Shown one piece after another: positions 45,408 to 56,476 of a DNA stretch of 64,000 bases (within the stretch, counting starts at the first letter, position 1; every line of letters starts with the position of its first letter). The position numbers and the translations under genes are program-made. Below the pieces are notes generated by a model, which saw only the letters and a list, made by a program, of their open reading frames with translations, was not told where the DNA came from and did not search any database. Source of the DNA: Phoma sp. XZ068 (Eukaryota; Ascomycota; Dothideomycetes; Pleosporales; Didymellaceae); contig RBKR01000013.1 in assembly GCA_004835665.1 (NCBI GenBank), positions 930,001 through 994,000 of the forward strand, in the 5' to 3' direction.

Positions 45408-48400
45408 TTTCGCTGTCTCGTTGTTACTCATCGTTTGAAGAGCAGGGAGAAAACCGAGGGGAGAAGAGGGTTGTTGCATTGTCGTCATCTGAAGGTGTTT
45501 GTGTGTGCCTTGTGTAAGGCTTACTGTTTGCATTTCCGGGTTGACGATTACCTTTCCATTTTCCATTCCCGTTCCATTCAATTCTGATCTGTTTCTTGGG
45601 TACTCAAAACACCCGTCCTGTTTTTACATATCCTCTTTTTTTCCCTTCCCCTTCTTTACTTCTTGCTATTTGCTCGCGCTTTTATTCGACTTCAACGCTT
45701 AGACTGCCGTTCTTGCTTCGTCTCATCGCGTCTAGATACCTCCCCTATTGTTACTTATTTACCTTGTTTACCTTACCTTACTTACCCCTTCGTCTTGGCC
45801 AATCTACTTTGTACATGTCCGGGTCTTGCTCGTGTGTTCTACGTGCTCGTTCATTCGGAAGCAGGTCCTCGTCTGTCATGGTTTGATGATGAAAATAGCA
45901 GTCATGCACAAGAACCACGGTAACATCGCCAACACGTGTATATCAGCTACGCATAAACTGGTGGAAAGTGGTCTCATGTGGCGTCCGGCCTTTCAACATC
46001 CGTCGCCATGAGAAATCAAGACGCGTATCGCTCCTGCAATCTTCCCTCCGCGACATTCGCGGCAGACATCATTCGATTCGATATGTCATCTCGCTCAGGC
46101 GTGGCGGCGCAGCACAGTGAACTTACTTACCTACCATATCTAGCGGTCAACACGAAAGCACAGCGTCCAGGACAGACGGCTGCTTGCTGTCGGTGAGCTG
46201 CTACCCGATTACCTCTCCGCGCTGTCCTGGCCAGTCCGTCCTGTCGTACCACCTCGCACAACACAAGACCCGTCGCTTCTGCGCAGCCCGCACACTACCG
46301 CCATGCAAGATCATATGCGCTGGCATCGACGCTTGCGCGCACAGCAAAGTGCGACCTGGTAGCTGGGTGCGGCAAGGCGACTGACCGCGTCGACACCGCG
46401 CGCACGCAAGTCAGTGAGCAAGCAATCGAGCAAAGGGATGTTACTGGCGCGAGGTAGCGGACTGCGTTACGGTAGGATATAGCCATGCGGTGCGCACGTG
46501 TGAGATGCCGGTGCCCGGTGCCGAATGCATGGGTCGCGGGTATACTACTATACTACGTTCTCTTATAGACGTGCTCGCGAGGGGGACGTGGTACGATACG
46601 CGTCTTCTCGCTTTCTTGTCGAGGTGTACGGCAGGGGTTGCGGTGACAAGGGGGGCAAGACATATGCAGAGAAACAGTAGATGTCTTGGATGGCTGGATT
46701 GATGGGAGAGCTGGGGCAAGGGGGTAATGCAGCGCGATGGCAATGCGGCGCTGGACAGGAAGACCGAAACATGCATGTCTAGGTCGCTACAGTACAGTAC
46801 TCTATTCTATGCTATCGATAATGGAACCCTCGTACAGACAGGCGACGACAAAGAAAGAAGAAAAAGGGTTTCCCCGCCGATGCATGCTTCGGACCGTCTC
46901 TGCGGCCGCCGGTGACATGCCAGGGGACCAGAAATGCCTCAATTCACGTTTCCGCGCGCGCAGGAAACGTTCGACGTGCTCGCTTGGACTTGCAAATGGG
47001 CAGGGAGAAGTGGCGTGCGTCACGTTAGCCGGGAGGGGAAGGCACGAGCGCAAGGCATGATCCTACACCCTGGACCTGCATCATCATCCCGCGCATCTGC
47101 CCGTGACGAGACTTGACGAGGGAGATGGAAAGATATCGTGATGACGAGCGGATGCTTTGTACAAATACAAGGGACAGTTGTGTCCTGAGACAGACTGGAC
47201 ATGTACATGTACCTGACCGGTTCAGGGCGTGGTACAATGCGGTCGCAGACGCATTTGGGCGCTGTTGGTGCAATGGAGGATGCAAAGCGTCGTACAGCTC
47301 TCGTACCATTTCGGAGCGGAGCTGGAGAACTCGAGGAAGACGGATCGCAGGACGAAGGCATCCTTCAGTCCGTACTCAAACCTCAGCTATTCAGATGCTG
47401 GAACTGTCAAGGCGGTATGCGAGATGAGGGGTGGAATATTGTTGTGAGTGTTGTACCTGCATATAGCCGTTGAAGGATTTCTTCCTAAACAGCCGCTGCA
47501 TTGGCAATAGATGCGTGAACGCGAATGGTTTCGCTCGTTAGGCTTCACCCGGTAAGCTTCGCCTTGAACATCGTCCGTCTTGACGCGTTGTTCACGCGTT
47601 CCTCATGGCGATACGTTGGGGAAATTGCGGCGGTGTGAGCTGACTGCAGCATTGAGGACGAACCATTTTGCGGGGTTTGAGGTTGTTAATGCTGTTTGCT
47701 GGGATGGTCTTGTTGATCGTGTGTCCCAATATTGGGATTCGTATTAGGGAGCAACCGCAGGCTGCCGGCGCTTGTCTGCCAATAGTGTGCAGGACGTCCA
47801 ATCTTGCGTCGTAACATGTCACCTCAGCATTGAGCATCGCCCATCGGAGACATTCGATGCAAGGCCTGATAACACGACGGTCGATTCATCCCACTATCGA
47901 GATATCGAGATGAGATATAGCATGAAAGCATGAAATGATGCGGCGTGGGTCGTTGCGCCCGCATCTATCGCTTCGTAGATAACGAAGGCGCGCACGGGCT
48001 GGCGTCTTCGAGAACCACGGACGGCGAGCGCCACCAGACGTCGCCGAGGCACGACAAGGGCAGCGCCGCCAGATCAAAGTGGGCGTGGCACCGCGCTCGT
48101 GAGACGCGGACTCTGGAGACAGGCTGGTGCGAGATTTGGGGCCCTTGAAGGGTGACAGGTTCATGTTCCATGGTTCGCTGTCGGCACACGCCGCCCGGCG
48201 AGGTAATGAGGGCACTGGTCTCGTGGGGGGCCTGCTTGAACTCCAAGTCGTCACGACATTGGCCAACACGCCATCAACCTTGCCATCTCAGGGACCACAG
48301 GGCGGCCTTGCTCGTCGCGCGCTGGAGGGGAGATCAGCGCCCTCGTGGGCGGCGGGGGCCCAGCAAGCGTCACGACTTCACTCCAGTCCCCTTTCGCCGG

Positions 48401-48788
48401 CATGTCTCCACGGCAGCCCGTCCAACTGCTGCCGTTGCATCGTAGGCCAGTGACAGATAGACGCAGCCCGCGCCACGATAGAAGCTAACGTCTGCCGCTC
48501 TAACCCAAATACTCACCCACCCCCGTCGCCTAAGAGTTCACTTACCGTCTCTGTGGACCCTGGTCAATTCACCCCGGTCTCACAGGCATAGCTCACTCTG
48601 TAAAATAAGCCTGGGCCCTGCCATCTGGGCGTAAGCACGACACACGACTTTATCTCCCAGGGCCCCTTCCACGAGAACGAGCAGCTTCGACCCAGGCTGC
48701 ACTGCAGCGACACCGCCCGAGCTCGCAGCGCCCGCTGCTGTCCTCTTTGGTTCTCTCGTCGGATCCTCGCTGTTCACTACCGTCGACC
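45408..48788. other. Long gene-free region
   Basis: About 3.4 kb without a credible gene on either strand. Bases 45560-45800 are T- and C-rich and probably the kinase 3' flank. The rest has balanced composition with only short open frames lacking domains. No repeats, tRNA, or transposon ends recognised. The last few hundred bases must hold the permease promoter. Confidence 0.5.
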
Positions 48789-50623
48789 ATGGTCGTCGAC
48801 GACGACATGTACGGCACTGAAAAGAGCTTTGGGAGAGGATCGCAAAACTCGGACTACTATGGCGAGAGCTCGGTGCACCGAGATGGGATCGCCATGAGGG
48901 TGCTGGACAGTTTCAAGAGGGATCCGAACTCTACTATGCTGCCGAAGGGAGGTGCTGGTGCCGATGGAACCGTATACGATGTCGAACAAGCAGCGCTGAA
49001 CACAGCAAGCTCGCCACTGGCGCGGAAATTGAAAGGTCGTCATTTGCAGATGATTGCAATCGGAGGCTCGATAGGTATGCTGCTCGAGTGCACAAGTTAC
49101 GATCTGATGTTAAACGGTTGTCAGGTACTGGTCTCTTCGTCGGTTCCGGTCAAGCCCTAGCCAATGGTGGACCTGGTGCGCTAGTGATAGCGTACTGCTT
49201 GGTCGGTATCATGCTGTACTGCACCGTCCACGCCCTGGGCGAGATGGCTGTGTTGTTTCCTGTCGCTGGTTCCTTCTCGGCCTACTCGACACGCTTCATC
49301 GATCCAGCATGGGGTTTCGCGATGGGTTGGAACTACGCTCTGCAGTGGCTCGTTGTATTACCACTCGAAATCGTTGCTGCAACCTTCACCATCGAGTATT
49401 GGACCAAGGACCATGCCGGAGCAATCAATAACAATGCCTACGTGGCCATCTTCCTGGTCCTTATCGTCGTCATCAACTTGTTCGGTGTAAAAGGGTACGG
49501 AGAGGCCGAATTCGTCTTTGCCATCATCAAGATTACTGCCGTGATCGGTTTCATCATCCTCGGTATTATCATCAACATTGGTGGTGGACCTGAAGGTGGT
49601 TACATCGGCGGCAAGTACTGGCGGACACCCGGTCCTTTCCACAATGGCTTCAAAGGTCTATGCAGTGTGTTTGTCAATGCTGCCTTTGCGTTCTCCGGAA
49701 CTGAACTTGTTGGTCTCGCCGCAGCAGAAACCGCCAATCCTCGCAAATCGCTACCCACCGCCGTCAAGCAGGTCTTCTGGCGAATCTCGCTCTTTTACAT
49801 CGTCTCGCTCACAATCGTCGGCCTATTGGTGCCCTATGACAACGAACGTCTCCTGCAAAACGAAAACGGTGCAAACGCAGTCGCCTCGCCATTCGTAATA
49901 GCCATTCAGAATGCCGGCATTGAAGGTCTTCCATCAGTCTTCAACGCAGTCATTATGATTGCCGTACTCTCTGTTGGCAATTCCTCCATCTACGGCTCGT
50001 CTCGCACTCTGGCCGCTTTAGCAGAGCAACATCAAGCGCCCAAGATATTTGCCTACATCGACCGTCAAGGCCGTCCTCTCGTCTCCATCGCCTTCGCCCT
50101 AGCCATCGGCCTCCTCGCCTTCCTCGCCGGTGCAGACGACGACCTCCGCGACGATGTTTTCAACTGGCTGCTCGCGCTTTCCGCACTCTCTGCCGTCTTC
50201 ACATGGCTGTCTATCTGCCTTGCGCATATCCGCTTCCGCAAGGGCTGGCGCGTCCAAGGCCACAGCCTGTCCGAACTCGCATTCCGCTCGCAACCCGGCA
50301 TAATCGGCTCCTACGTCGGCCTTGTCTTCAACATTCTCGTCCTCGTCGCTCAATTCTGGGTTGCTTTTGCGCCCTTCGATTACGGTGACCTGTCTACCTC
50401 AGTCCGACTGCAGCGCTTCTTCAGCGTGTACCTCGCGCTACCCGTCACAATCGCTTTCTACATTCCATACAAGCTCTACTACCGTACTTCAGTCATCCGA
50501 TCGCACAACATGGACTTGCACACGGGCATCCGCGAGCTGAACATCGAAGCGCTGATCGAGGAGGAGCGCGAGGAGAGGAAGAAGTGGCCCAAGTGGAAGA
50601 AGGTCTACAAGTTCCTATGCTGA
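48789..50623 (+). CDS. Amino-acid permease (YAT/APC family, Gap1/Dip5-type)
   Basis: Two exons, 48789-49074 and 49125-50623, coding 594 residues. A polar N-terminus of about 85 residues precedes twelve predicted membrane helices. Family signatures include ARKLKGRHLQMIAIGGSIGT followed by GLFVGSG (split by the intron), AYCLVGIMLYCTVHALGEMA, and FSGTELVGLAAAETANPRKSLPTA. The C-terminal tail is highly charged and ends with WPKWKKVYKFLC; a terminal Cys after aromatic residues is common in these permeases and may be palmitoylated. It imports amino acids with protons across the plasma membrane. Specificity cannot be assigned. The ATG at 48789 sits in a strong context (GACCATGG). Confidence 0.93.
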
Positions 50624-51060
50624 GAGACTGGCCGAGCGCTTCGGCGCAGCCACATTGCCGATTCTGTTACTTGCAGCGTTCACGCATCGCATTTATTTTG
50701 TATCTTGGGCCGGCGTTTCATACCAGGCGGCATGCTCCTTTTCATAATGACATTGCGCAGCCTTTGCACGTTTTCACGTTGTACGCTATTAATAGGGTGC
50801 TGGCGAAAGTGTAGATAGGGAGAAAGAAAGAAAGAAAGAAAAATTATATAAGTATTATTGGGGTGACAAATTACGAACAAGCCTTCAACACCGCACAAAA
50901 CACATCGCCCCCCCTTGTCCATGTTGTGCTTCTATGTCCCTTAACAATAGTGATCGCAGCTTTACTCGCTAACGCCCGCGCCGTGCCCCACTTTCGCCCA
51001 CCGAGCCAAAAATATACAGCTGTCCTGCGACCCTCCCAAGACATCGTGAGGGCAAAAAAA
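50624..51060. other. Intergenic with short A/G microsatellite
   Basis: About 440 bases between the permease and the tRNA-like element. A GAAA microsatellite occupies about 50821-50842. Otherwise nothing recognised. Confidence 0.55.
50821..50842. repeat. (AGAA)n microsatellite
   Basis: About five AGAA units in a row in the 3' flank of the permease gene. Confidence 0.85.
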
Positions 51061-51133
51061 GGTCTTGCCCGGAATCGAACCGGGGTTGCCGGAAGATACT
51101 GAGGTGATCAGAATCCGGAGTGATAACCGCTAC
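51061..51133 (-). pseudogene. tRNA-Gln(CTG)-like element with intron and lost 5' end
   Basis: Read on the minus strand, the 3' part of a tRNA-Gln is intact: D-loop TAGCGGTTATCAC, anticodon arm CCGGA-TTCTGA...T-TCCGG with anticodon CTG (plus-strand 51109-51111), and T-arm CCCGG-TTCGATT-CCGGG. The 3' acceptor strand is CAAGACC, followed by T7, a Pol III terminator. A 13-nt intron (plus-strand 51095-51107) sits after position 37 and carries CAG, able to pair with the anticodon, as in real tRNA introns. The 5' acceptor strand that should read GGTCTTG and the 5' D-stem are absent; the flank there reads TTCCTCAATAGG. So it looks 5'-truncated and is probably not functional. Confidence 0.7.
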
Positions 51134-51577
51134 CTATTGAGGAATTAGTTATCTGCTGCAGGATCGAAGAGATCAGGGAAGAACGTACACTACAAAACCG
51201 AAGTTGTATTGTTTGATGAAAGGATGATAAAATTTATCGTGAATAAAGTAAGATAAAATTGGCATTTAGTGACGCGGGGGACTGCGGCGTCCCTAGACTT
51301 GCTCATCGCGAGCTTCGAGTCATTTTGGGGTAGTGGCGTAGGCTGAAAACGTTCTTGCGGCGGGGTGGTGGGGCTGGTATGGAGCTGGATTGGTTCACCA
51401 TCAAGTTTGCTGTGCGGTACTGCAGTTGAAGCACACGACTTTCCGTCGCATCGTAAACAACCTTAGGCATTGAACGATCTACACTGAAAAGCATTGAGCA
51501 AAGGCTTGGCTTGTAGCCAGATTTGCTGTTTTATGTACGCTTACTAAGGGCATATACAGATGTACCCGATCACGCAT
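51134..51577. other. Intergenic, nothing recognised
   Basis: About 440 bases between the tRNA-like element and the M20 peptidase stop codon. It includes the DNA that replaces the missing tRNA 5' end. Nothing recognised. Confidence 0.5.
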
Positions 51578-52798
51578 CTATAGTTCAACTTGTTCGTCCA
51601 CCCTCGAGCTCTGATCCTCCAGATCCATTTTGGAGGCCTCAACGATCAGCCTCCTGTAGTCAAGGACAGCTTGCTCCAGCTCCTTCCTCTTCAAGGCCTC
51701 GTGGTCCGAGTGTGCGACAAAAATGTTGCCTGGTCCGTACAAGTACCGTCTGAAATCTCCCTGAAGGTTAGGCACATCTGTACCGTAATTTACAGTTAGC
51801 TTCTCAAAGCCCTTGATATCGCAGTCAATGTCAACGGGGCCATATCCGTTGCCGCTCCAGTCGAAATCTAGATCACCACCTTGCTCCTGAGCGCGGGCCT
51901 TTACGTCCTTTAAGGCGTTGATGACGAGGCCTACGACGACCTTCGGTGTGCCCGCTGCAAGACGTGTCGCGATCTTTGCAGTTGCAGTCTCTGCAACAAC
52001 ATTGCCTGCCACACCGCCCTCAATGCGACCAAAGTTCATAGTGGTGTTGCCGTACTTCTCACTCCAAGGTAATTGTTGTCTCAGCTCAAGCAGCGCGCCC
52101 AATGCCTCGACCATGATGTCGTTGGCACTCACACCGAGCCAGGGGTAGCCAGAGTGTGCTGCTCTGCCCTTTGCGTTGAGATTAAAGCTCAGTATGCCCT
52201 TGTGTCCACAGACCAGCTTGCCCTCTGTCGGCTCGCCAAAGATGACAATGTCATACTGAGGGCGTTTTTCCCAAGAGCTGAATGCCTTCATGCCTTCACC
52301 GCCAGTCTCTTCGCCCACAACGAAGAGCAACGAGATGTCGTCGCGCAAGATCTTGGCTTCGCCATCCTTCGCAAGACCCATGACGGCCACTATTTGCGCT
52401 GCAACACTAGCCTTCGCGTCGACGCTGCCACGACCACCAATGATGTCGGTGGTTTCATTGTAGTAATAAGGCCAGTACGGTGGAACGGTATCGATATGTG
52501 AGGACAAGAGGATGGTGGTATCGCGCTTGCTGCCGTACGCGAGGAGATTGTAGCGGTCTTTCGCGACTTCTTGCTTCTCCACAGTAAAACCGTTATCTTT
52601 CAGATAAGAAGCTAGCCATGTCCCTACTTCGAGCTCATTATCACTTATCGACTCAATCTTGACCAGCTTCTTATGCAGCGCAAGCAGCTCTTTGGATGTA
52701 GAAGCATCGAGCGTGGAGAGGTCTGAGGAAGATGGCTGTAGAGTAGCTGCATAGCTCCCTAATGCTAAAGACAGCAGTGAGAGGTTTTGGAGACGCAT
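51578..52798 (-). CDS. Secreted M20 family metallopeptidase (carboxypeptidase-like)
   Basis: Single exon, 406 residues. A signal peptide is visible at 1-18 (MRLQNLSLLSLALGSYAA). The two-zinc catalytic site of the M20/ArgE-DapE family is complete: H101 in SSHIDTVPP, D127 in GSVDAKAS, the Glu pair 163-164 in GEETGG, E189 in FGEPTE, and a C-terminal His in VAHSDHEAL. The dimerisation insert lies between. It is probably an extracellular carboxypeptidase or aminoacylase acting on peptides or N-acyl amino acids. Length matches fungal secreted members. No linked pathway genes. Confidence 0.93.
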   Translation of the reverse strand: MRLQNLSLLSLALGSYAATLQPSSSDLSTLDASTSKELLALHKKLVKIESISDNELEVGTWLASYLKDNGFTVEKQEVAKDRYNLLAYGSKRDTTILLSSHIDTVPPYWPYYYNETTDIIGGRGSVDAKASVAAQIVAVMGLAKDGEAKILRDDISLLFVVGEETGGEGMKAFSSWEKRPQYDIVIFGEPTEGKLVCGHKGILSFNLNAKGRAAHSGYPWLGVSANDIMVEALGALLELRQQLPWSEKYGNTTMNFGRIEGGVAGNVVAETATAKIATRLAAGTPKVVVGLVINALKDVKARAQEQGGDLDFDWSGNGYGPVDIDCDIKGFEKLTVNYGTDVPNLQGDFRRYLYGPGNIFVAHSDHEALKRKELEQAVLDYRRLIVEASKMDLEDQSSRVDEQVEL

Positions 52799-54238
52799 AA
52801 CCGAAGGTAGAGAAGCTGGGGCGCTTCAATTGAAGGGTGAAGGCTGGAATGAGGGGAGCTGGAGATGTCGGTGCTCAAGCTCGAGCTTCGCTTCGGCATG
52901 ACGAGCGCCGAGTGAACTATTCCGTCAGGTACCTGCCTTTTCCGTACCAGAACCTCAACAGCATCACCATAGCGGCCACCCGTACAGGAAATGGTCCTCA
53001 TTTTCATGTTGAACTCGCCAGAAGTCCAGATGGTATGATCGAAGTCTCCCTGGCAGTCTCGTTGCAAGCGTGAGTTTTAGCCTTTGGCTACCTATTCAAG
53101 GGTGAAAGTTCAACGTAGACAGCGAACGCGTTGCGCCTCAACTACAGCGCGGCAACCGCAACATCGCTCTCCTTGCAATCGTTATGCTCACAACGAGGAT
53201 TAAGCATGATTATGGTCGCCAGATCGCCATTGAGTGCCAAAGTCAACTGACGCACGGGAGCAAGTTAATCCTTCATGCAACCCAGCTTTCCCGTCGGCCT
53301 TCTTGGAAGCTGGCGAACGCAAGATCGTAATAAGGCTTAGGAATAATGTAGGGATGAGATGGCAGCGGCAAAGGTGCCCCAAACGAGTGCTGATGCTGCC
53401 AAGACACTCAAGCTGCGACTTGTCACCTGTCGCGCTTAAGTTTCAAGAAGAATCTGATGAAGCTCATGCTAACGAGAATCCGACAACAGTATTTGAATTT
53501 ACAACGCCTTTCCCCACAGCTTGTTCCAATCAAGCTTCAAACTTACGCGGACCGTGAACTACGGTTCTTGATAAACGTGTAAACCGTCTTTTTCTGGTAT
53601 AAGTGCTTGTTACACCATATTTCAAGTGTTGAAATCGATGTCTACAAGGTTTGATCTTGATCTTTTGACCATTCAAGGAACTGGATCGCCCATGTGGGTC
53701 TTCGAACCTGATACTCTTGGCCGCACGCACCGTGCCTCCACACTACAATGCATACTGACCATGTTCAAGTGTTTTCCTCGACCTGAAGTGTGTATATGCA
53801 CGACATAGACATGAATTCCATACCTACTACAATGGGTGTCAAATCTACTGCTGTTACAGTTGCAGTGGCTACTGAAACTCTATTGGTTTACCGGGATGGC
53901 CTCAAACTGCGGAAGCATGCGAAAGGCACTAACATTGGGGTGACAGCGTCTGGAATATACTGACTCGAAGTCTGATGCGTATTGTCTGGCATCAACCCTG
54001 AAGGTGCGAGCACCACCCTATTCGAATGATCTCCCCCGGTGCCCCGCAGAATCCATATCAACCTCACTTTACACATGAAATCACGAAAGACAACCAATGG
54101 GCCTAATTCACCATGTCGTGCGTCAGGATAACGGAAGCCAACAGGTACTACAGTGAGCCTGCACATACGGAATTGTCATTTGGCTGACACAATTGGCAGA
54201 TTCCATCTAGCTTTCTCGCGCAATCACGCCAACCGCAG
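52799..54238. other. Intergenic, nothing recognised
   Basis: About 1.4 kb between divergent genes. Short open frames at 52837-53073 and 53234-53557 have no domains. It holds both promoters; no motif stands out. Confidence 0.5.
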
Positions 54239-55408
54239 ATGATCGCTGGCAACATCATTGTCCAGGCCATTGGTTCCTCTTTCTTCTTTGCAAGAGCGTA
54301 TTCTCGAGTCGTCATCAGTAAAGCATGGAGGACAGAGGACTACATACTTACGTTGGCTTGGGTAAGTCAAAGCACTCGACTTGGCACCGCGAAACCCTCC
54401 GGGCTCACACTCCAGCAGGTATTTTGTACCGGCTATAGTATCTGTCAATACGGTCAGATCGACAATGGAGCTGGACGTCATGCCATCGCTATAATCATGC
54501 GAAACCCGCAGGGCCCCATCACGTCCCAAAAATACGCGTTCGCGGCTCAGATGATCCTCTTTCCGGCTCTTGCACTGTCAAAACTCAGCATATGCCTCAC
54601 ATATCTTCGGATATTCTACGCAAACAAACGTGGACGTTATATGATACAGGCATTGATGGTTCTCCTCGCGCTTCTAGTCGTACCCTTCATTATTGAAGTT
54701 GCATTCCAGTGTCGGCCAATTCATGTCTACTGGACAGAAGCACGTCCAGCCGCGAAGTGTCTTCGTGACCTACCAGCCTTATTTCTTAACGGAAGTCTCA
54801 ATGTGTTGGTTGACGTTGCACTCATGACTATCGTAATGCCTCGCGTCCTTGAAGTGCAGCTGCATCAACGACAAAGATGGGCTCTGATCGGTATTGTGCT
54901 TCTCGGCTCGCTTGCTGTCGTTGCTGGCATAGTACGTATGGTGCTTGTCGGTACGTCATTGAAGATGCCAGACTTCGAGCCAAGTTGGGACGCGTACGAT
55001 GTGTCAATCTGGACGACCACAGAGATCTATGTCAGCCTGTTATGTGCTTCTGCACCAGGAGTCAAACCGCTCATTTCCAAGGTCCTACCCAAACTGCTCG
55101 GTTCGTCTCTCTCGCGCAGCCGCACCCGAGCGGCCGGACAAACAAGTGGCGGCATCGAACTTAGTCGTGCATCAAACTGGAAGAGGACGACTCTGGGAAG
55201 TACACGGATGAACAACAAAAAAATGCACGAGTCGGCACTAACAACTGCTGATGGACCGTATACCAAAGTCGGAAGCGGCGTGGACGCATTACGTATGAAC
55301 AGGAAGAGCGAAGATACTTCGAAAACAGAAAATAGTGAAGGAGGAAGCAGGAAAGGTTATCACATATATAAAACAAGCGAGTTCTCGATAGAGACCCATT
55401 CTTTATAG
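54239..55408 (+). CDS. Integral membrane protein, fungal rhodopsin-like (SAT4-type) domain
   Basis: Two exons, 54239-54361 and 54416-55408, coding 371 residues. The 54-nt intron has no stop and is a multiple of three, so retention would give 389 residues. Six or seven membrane helices are predicted. The family signature is clear: RAYSRVVISKAWRTEDYILTLAW, then SKLSICLTYLRIF, FQCRPIHVYWTEARPAAKCL, and DVSIWTTTEIYVSLLCASAPGVKPL. Homologues form a large Pezizomycotina family that includes Pth11-like receptors without the CFEM domain. The polar C-tail (about 90 residues) is Ser- and Lys-rich. Most members start with a further 20-40 residues, so a short 5' exon could be missing. Confidence 0.83.
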   Translation: MIAGNIIVQAIGSSFFFARAYSRVVISKAWRTEDYILTLAWVSQSTRLGTAKPSGLTLQQVFCTGYSICQYGQIDNGAGRHAIAIIMRNPQGPITSQKYAFAAQMILFPALALSKLSICLTYLRIFYANKRGRYMIQALMVLLALLVVPFIIEVAFQCRPIHVYWTEARPAAKCLRDLPALFLNGSLNVLVDVALMTIVMPRVLEVQLHQRQRWALIGIVLLGSLAVVAGIVRMVLVGTSLKMPDFEPSWDAYDVSIWTTTEIYVSLLCASAPGVKPLISKVLPKLLGSSLSRSRTRAAGQTSGGIELSRASNWKRTTLGSTRMNNKKMHESALTTADGPYTKVGSGVDALRMNRKSEDTSKTENSEGGSRKGYHIYKTSEFSIETHSL

Positions 55409-56476
55409 AAGGGTCGGTTTTAAGATTTCTTCTTGATAATCCATCCTATTCAATAATCTACTTGTATAATGATAGAAAGAAAAGGAACAATCTAATGAGG
55501 CCAAGGTATGACTGTAACTACATGTCATGAGAGCAGAAAGTAACAAGAGAAAAGTAACGTTAGCCCAACATACAACAGCATGATATGCGTCGAATAGGTA
55601 CAGCAGTTGAACACATCACGATAGACTTTCCTAATCGACAGCAGAGTTGTATATCAACCATGCCATGTACGAGCTTCCACAGCCTTCCGTCTGGCCAATG
55701 GCAAGACCGTTTGACTTCGTCTCAGACAATCAGAGACAACCAGCCAATGAACACAGCAATTGTTCTTTGTTCAAAACGTATACATAAGGATAGTCCGGAC
55801 GCCCATAGCTGCATTACCCATACTTCTATGCACGCATTGTTTAAAAAAATCTAACTTATATAATCCCTCCACCACAAAGCTAAACAACGTGCAATCCAAC
55901 AGCGCCAGGATTCCACAATAATACGATTCCTCACTTCAGTACGCAGATGCGCAAGGTAGGGTGTACATTTCGACTAGAGGCTCCTTTTTCTGCAACGTAG
56001 GATGCCCAGGATATACAGCCACAATGCCGCCCAAATTATGGGTGATCGAGCGGACTGGTAATTATAATCAATCTCACGGTGCGTTGCATTGTTACTAAAG
56101 AATTGTGAACGAACGACGAGCTGATTGAGGAGCAGATTCACAATGATATGTATGACTTCGATGCCCGTGGCACGAAAAGGATTGCCATCCAAAGCAATTT
56201 CCTTCAGGCTTTGTGGCACTTTGATACATTTCAGACTTTGGAAACAACAGAGAACGTGTTCTGTCTATTGCGGACAATGAGCTTCATGTATATCCGCGTC
56301 CACTTCCGACTTCATCACATTGTCTTAGACATTGTGCACGATCTATGGACAGCGTTTTGCACGATCAGTGAAGCCTCATGAGGTACCTCTTAACACAATT
56401 CGAACGTATATAAAATCTGCCGACCTTCACCCATGAAACCCCAGAACAACTACACTTCATCATTCAATCCACCACC
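55409..56476. other. Intergenic, nothing recognised
   Basis: About 1.1 kb. Only short open frames. A TATATAAAA-like box at about 56407-56413 lies some 65 bases before the next start codon and probably serves it. Confidence 0.5.

Noticed and set aside
45000..45581. 193-codon minus-strand open frame
   Set aside because: Antisense of the kinase C-terminal tail.
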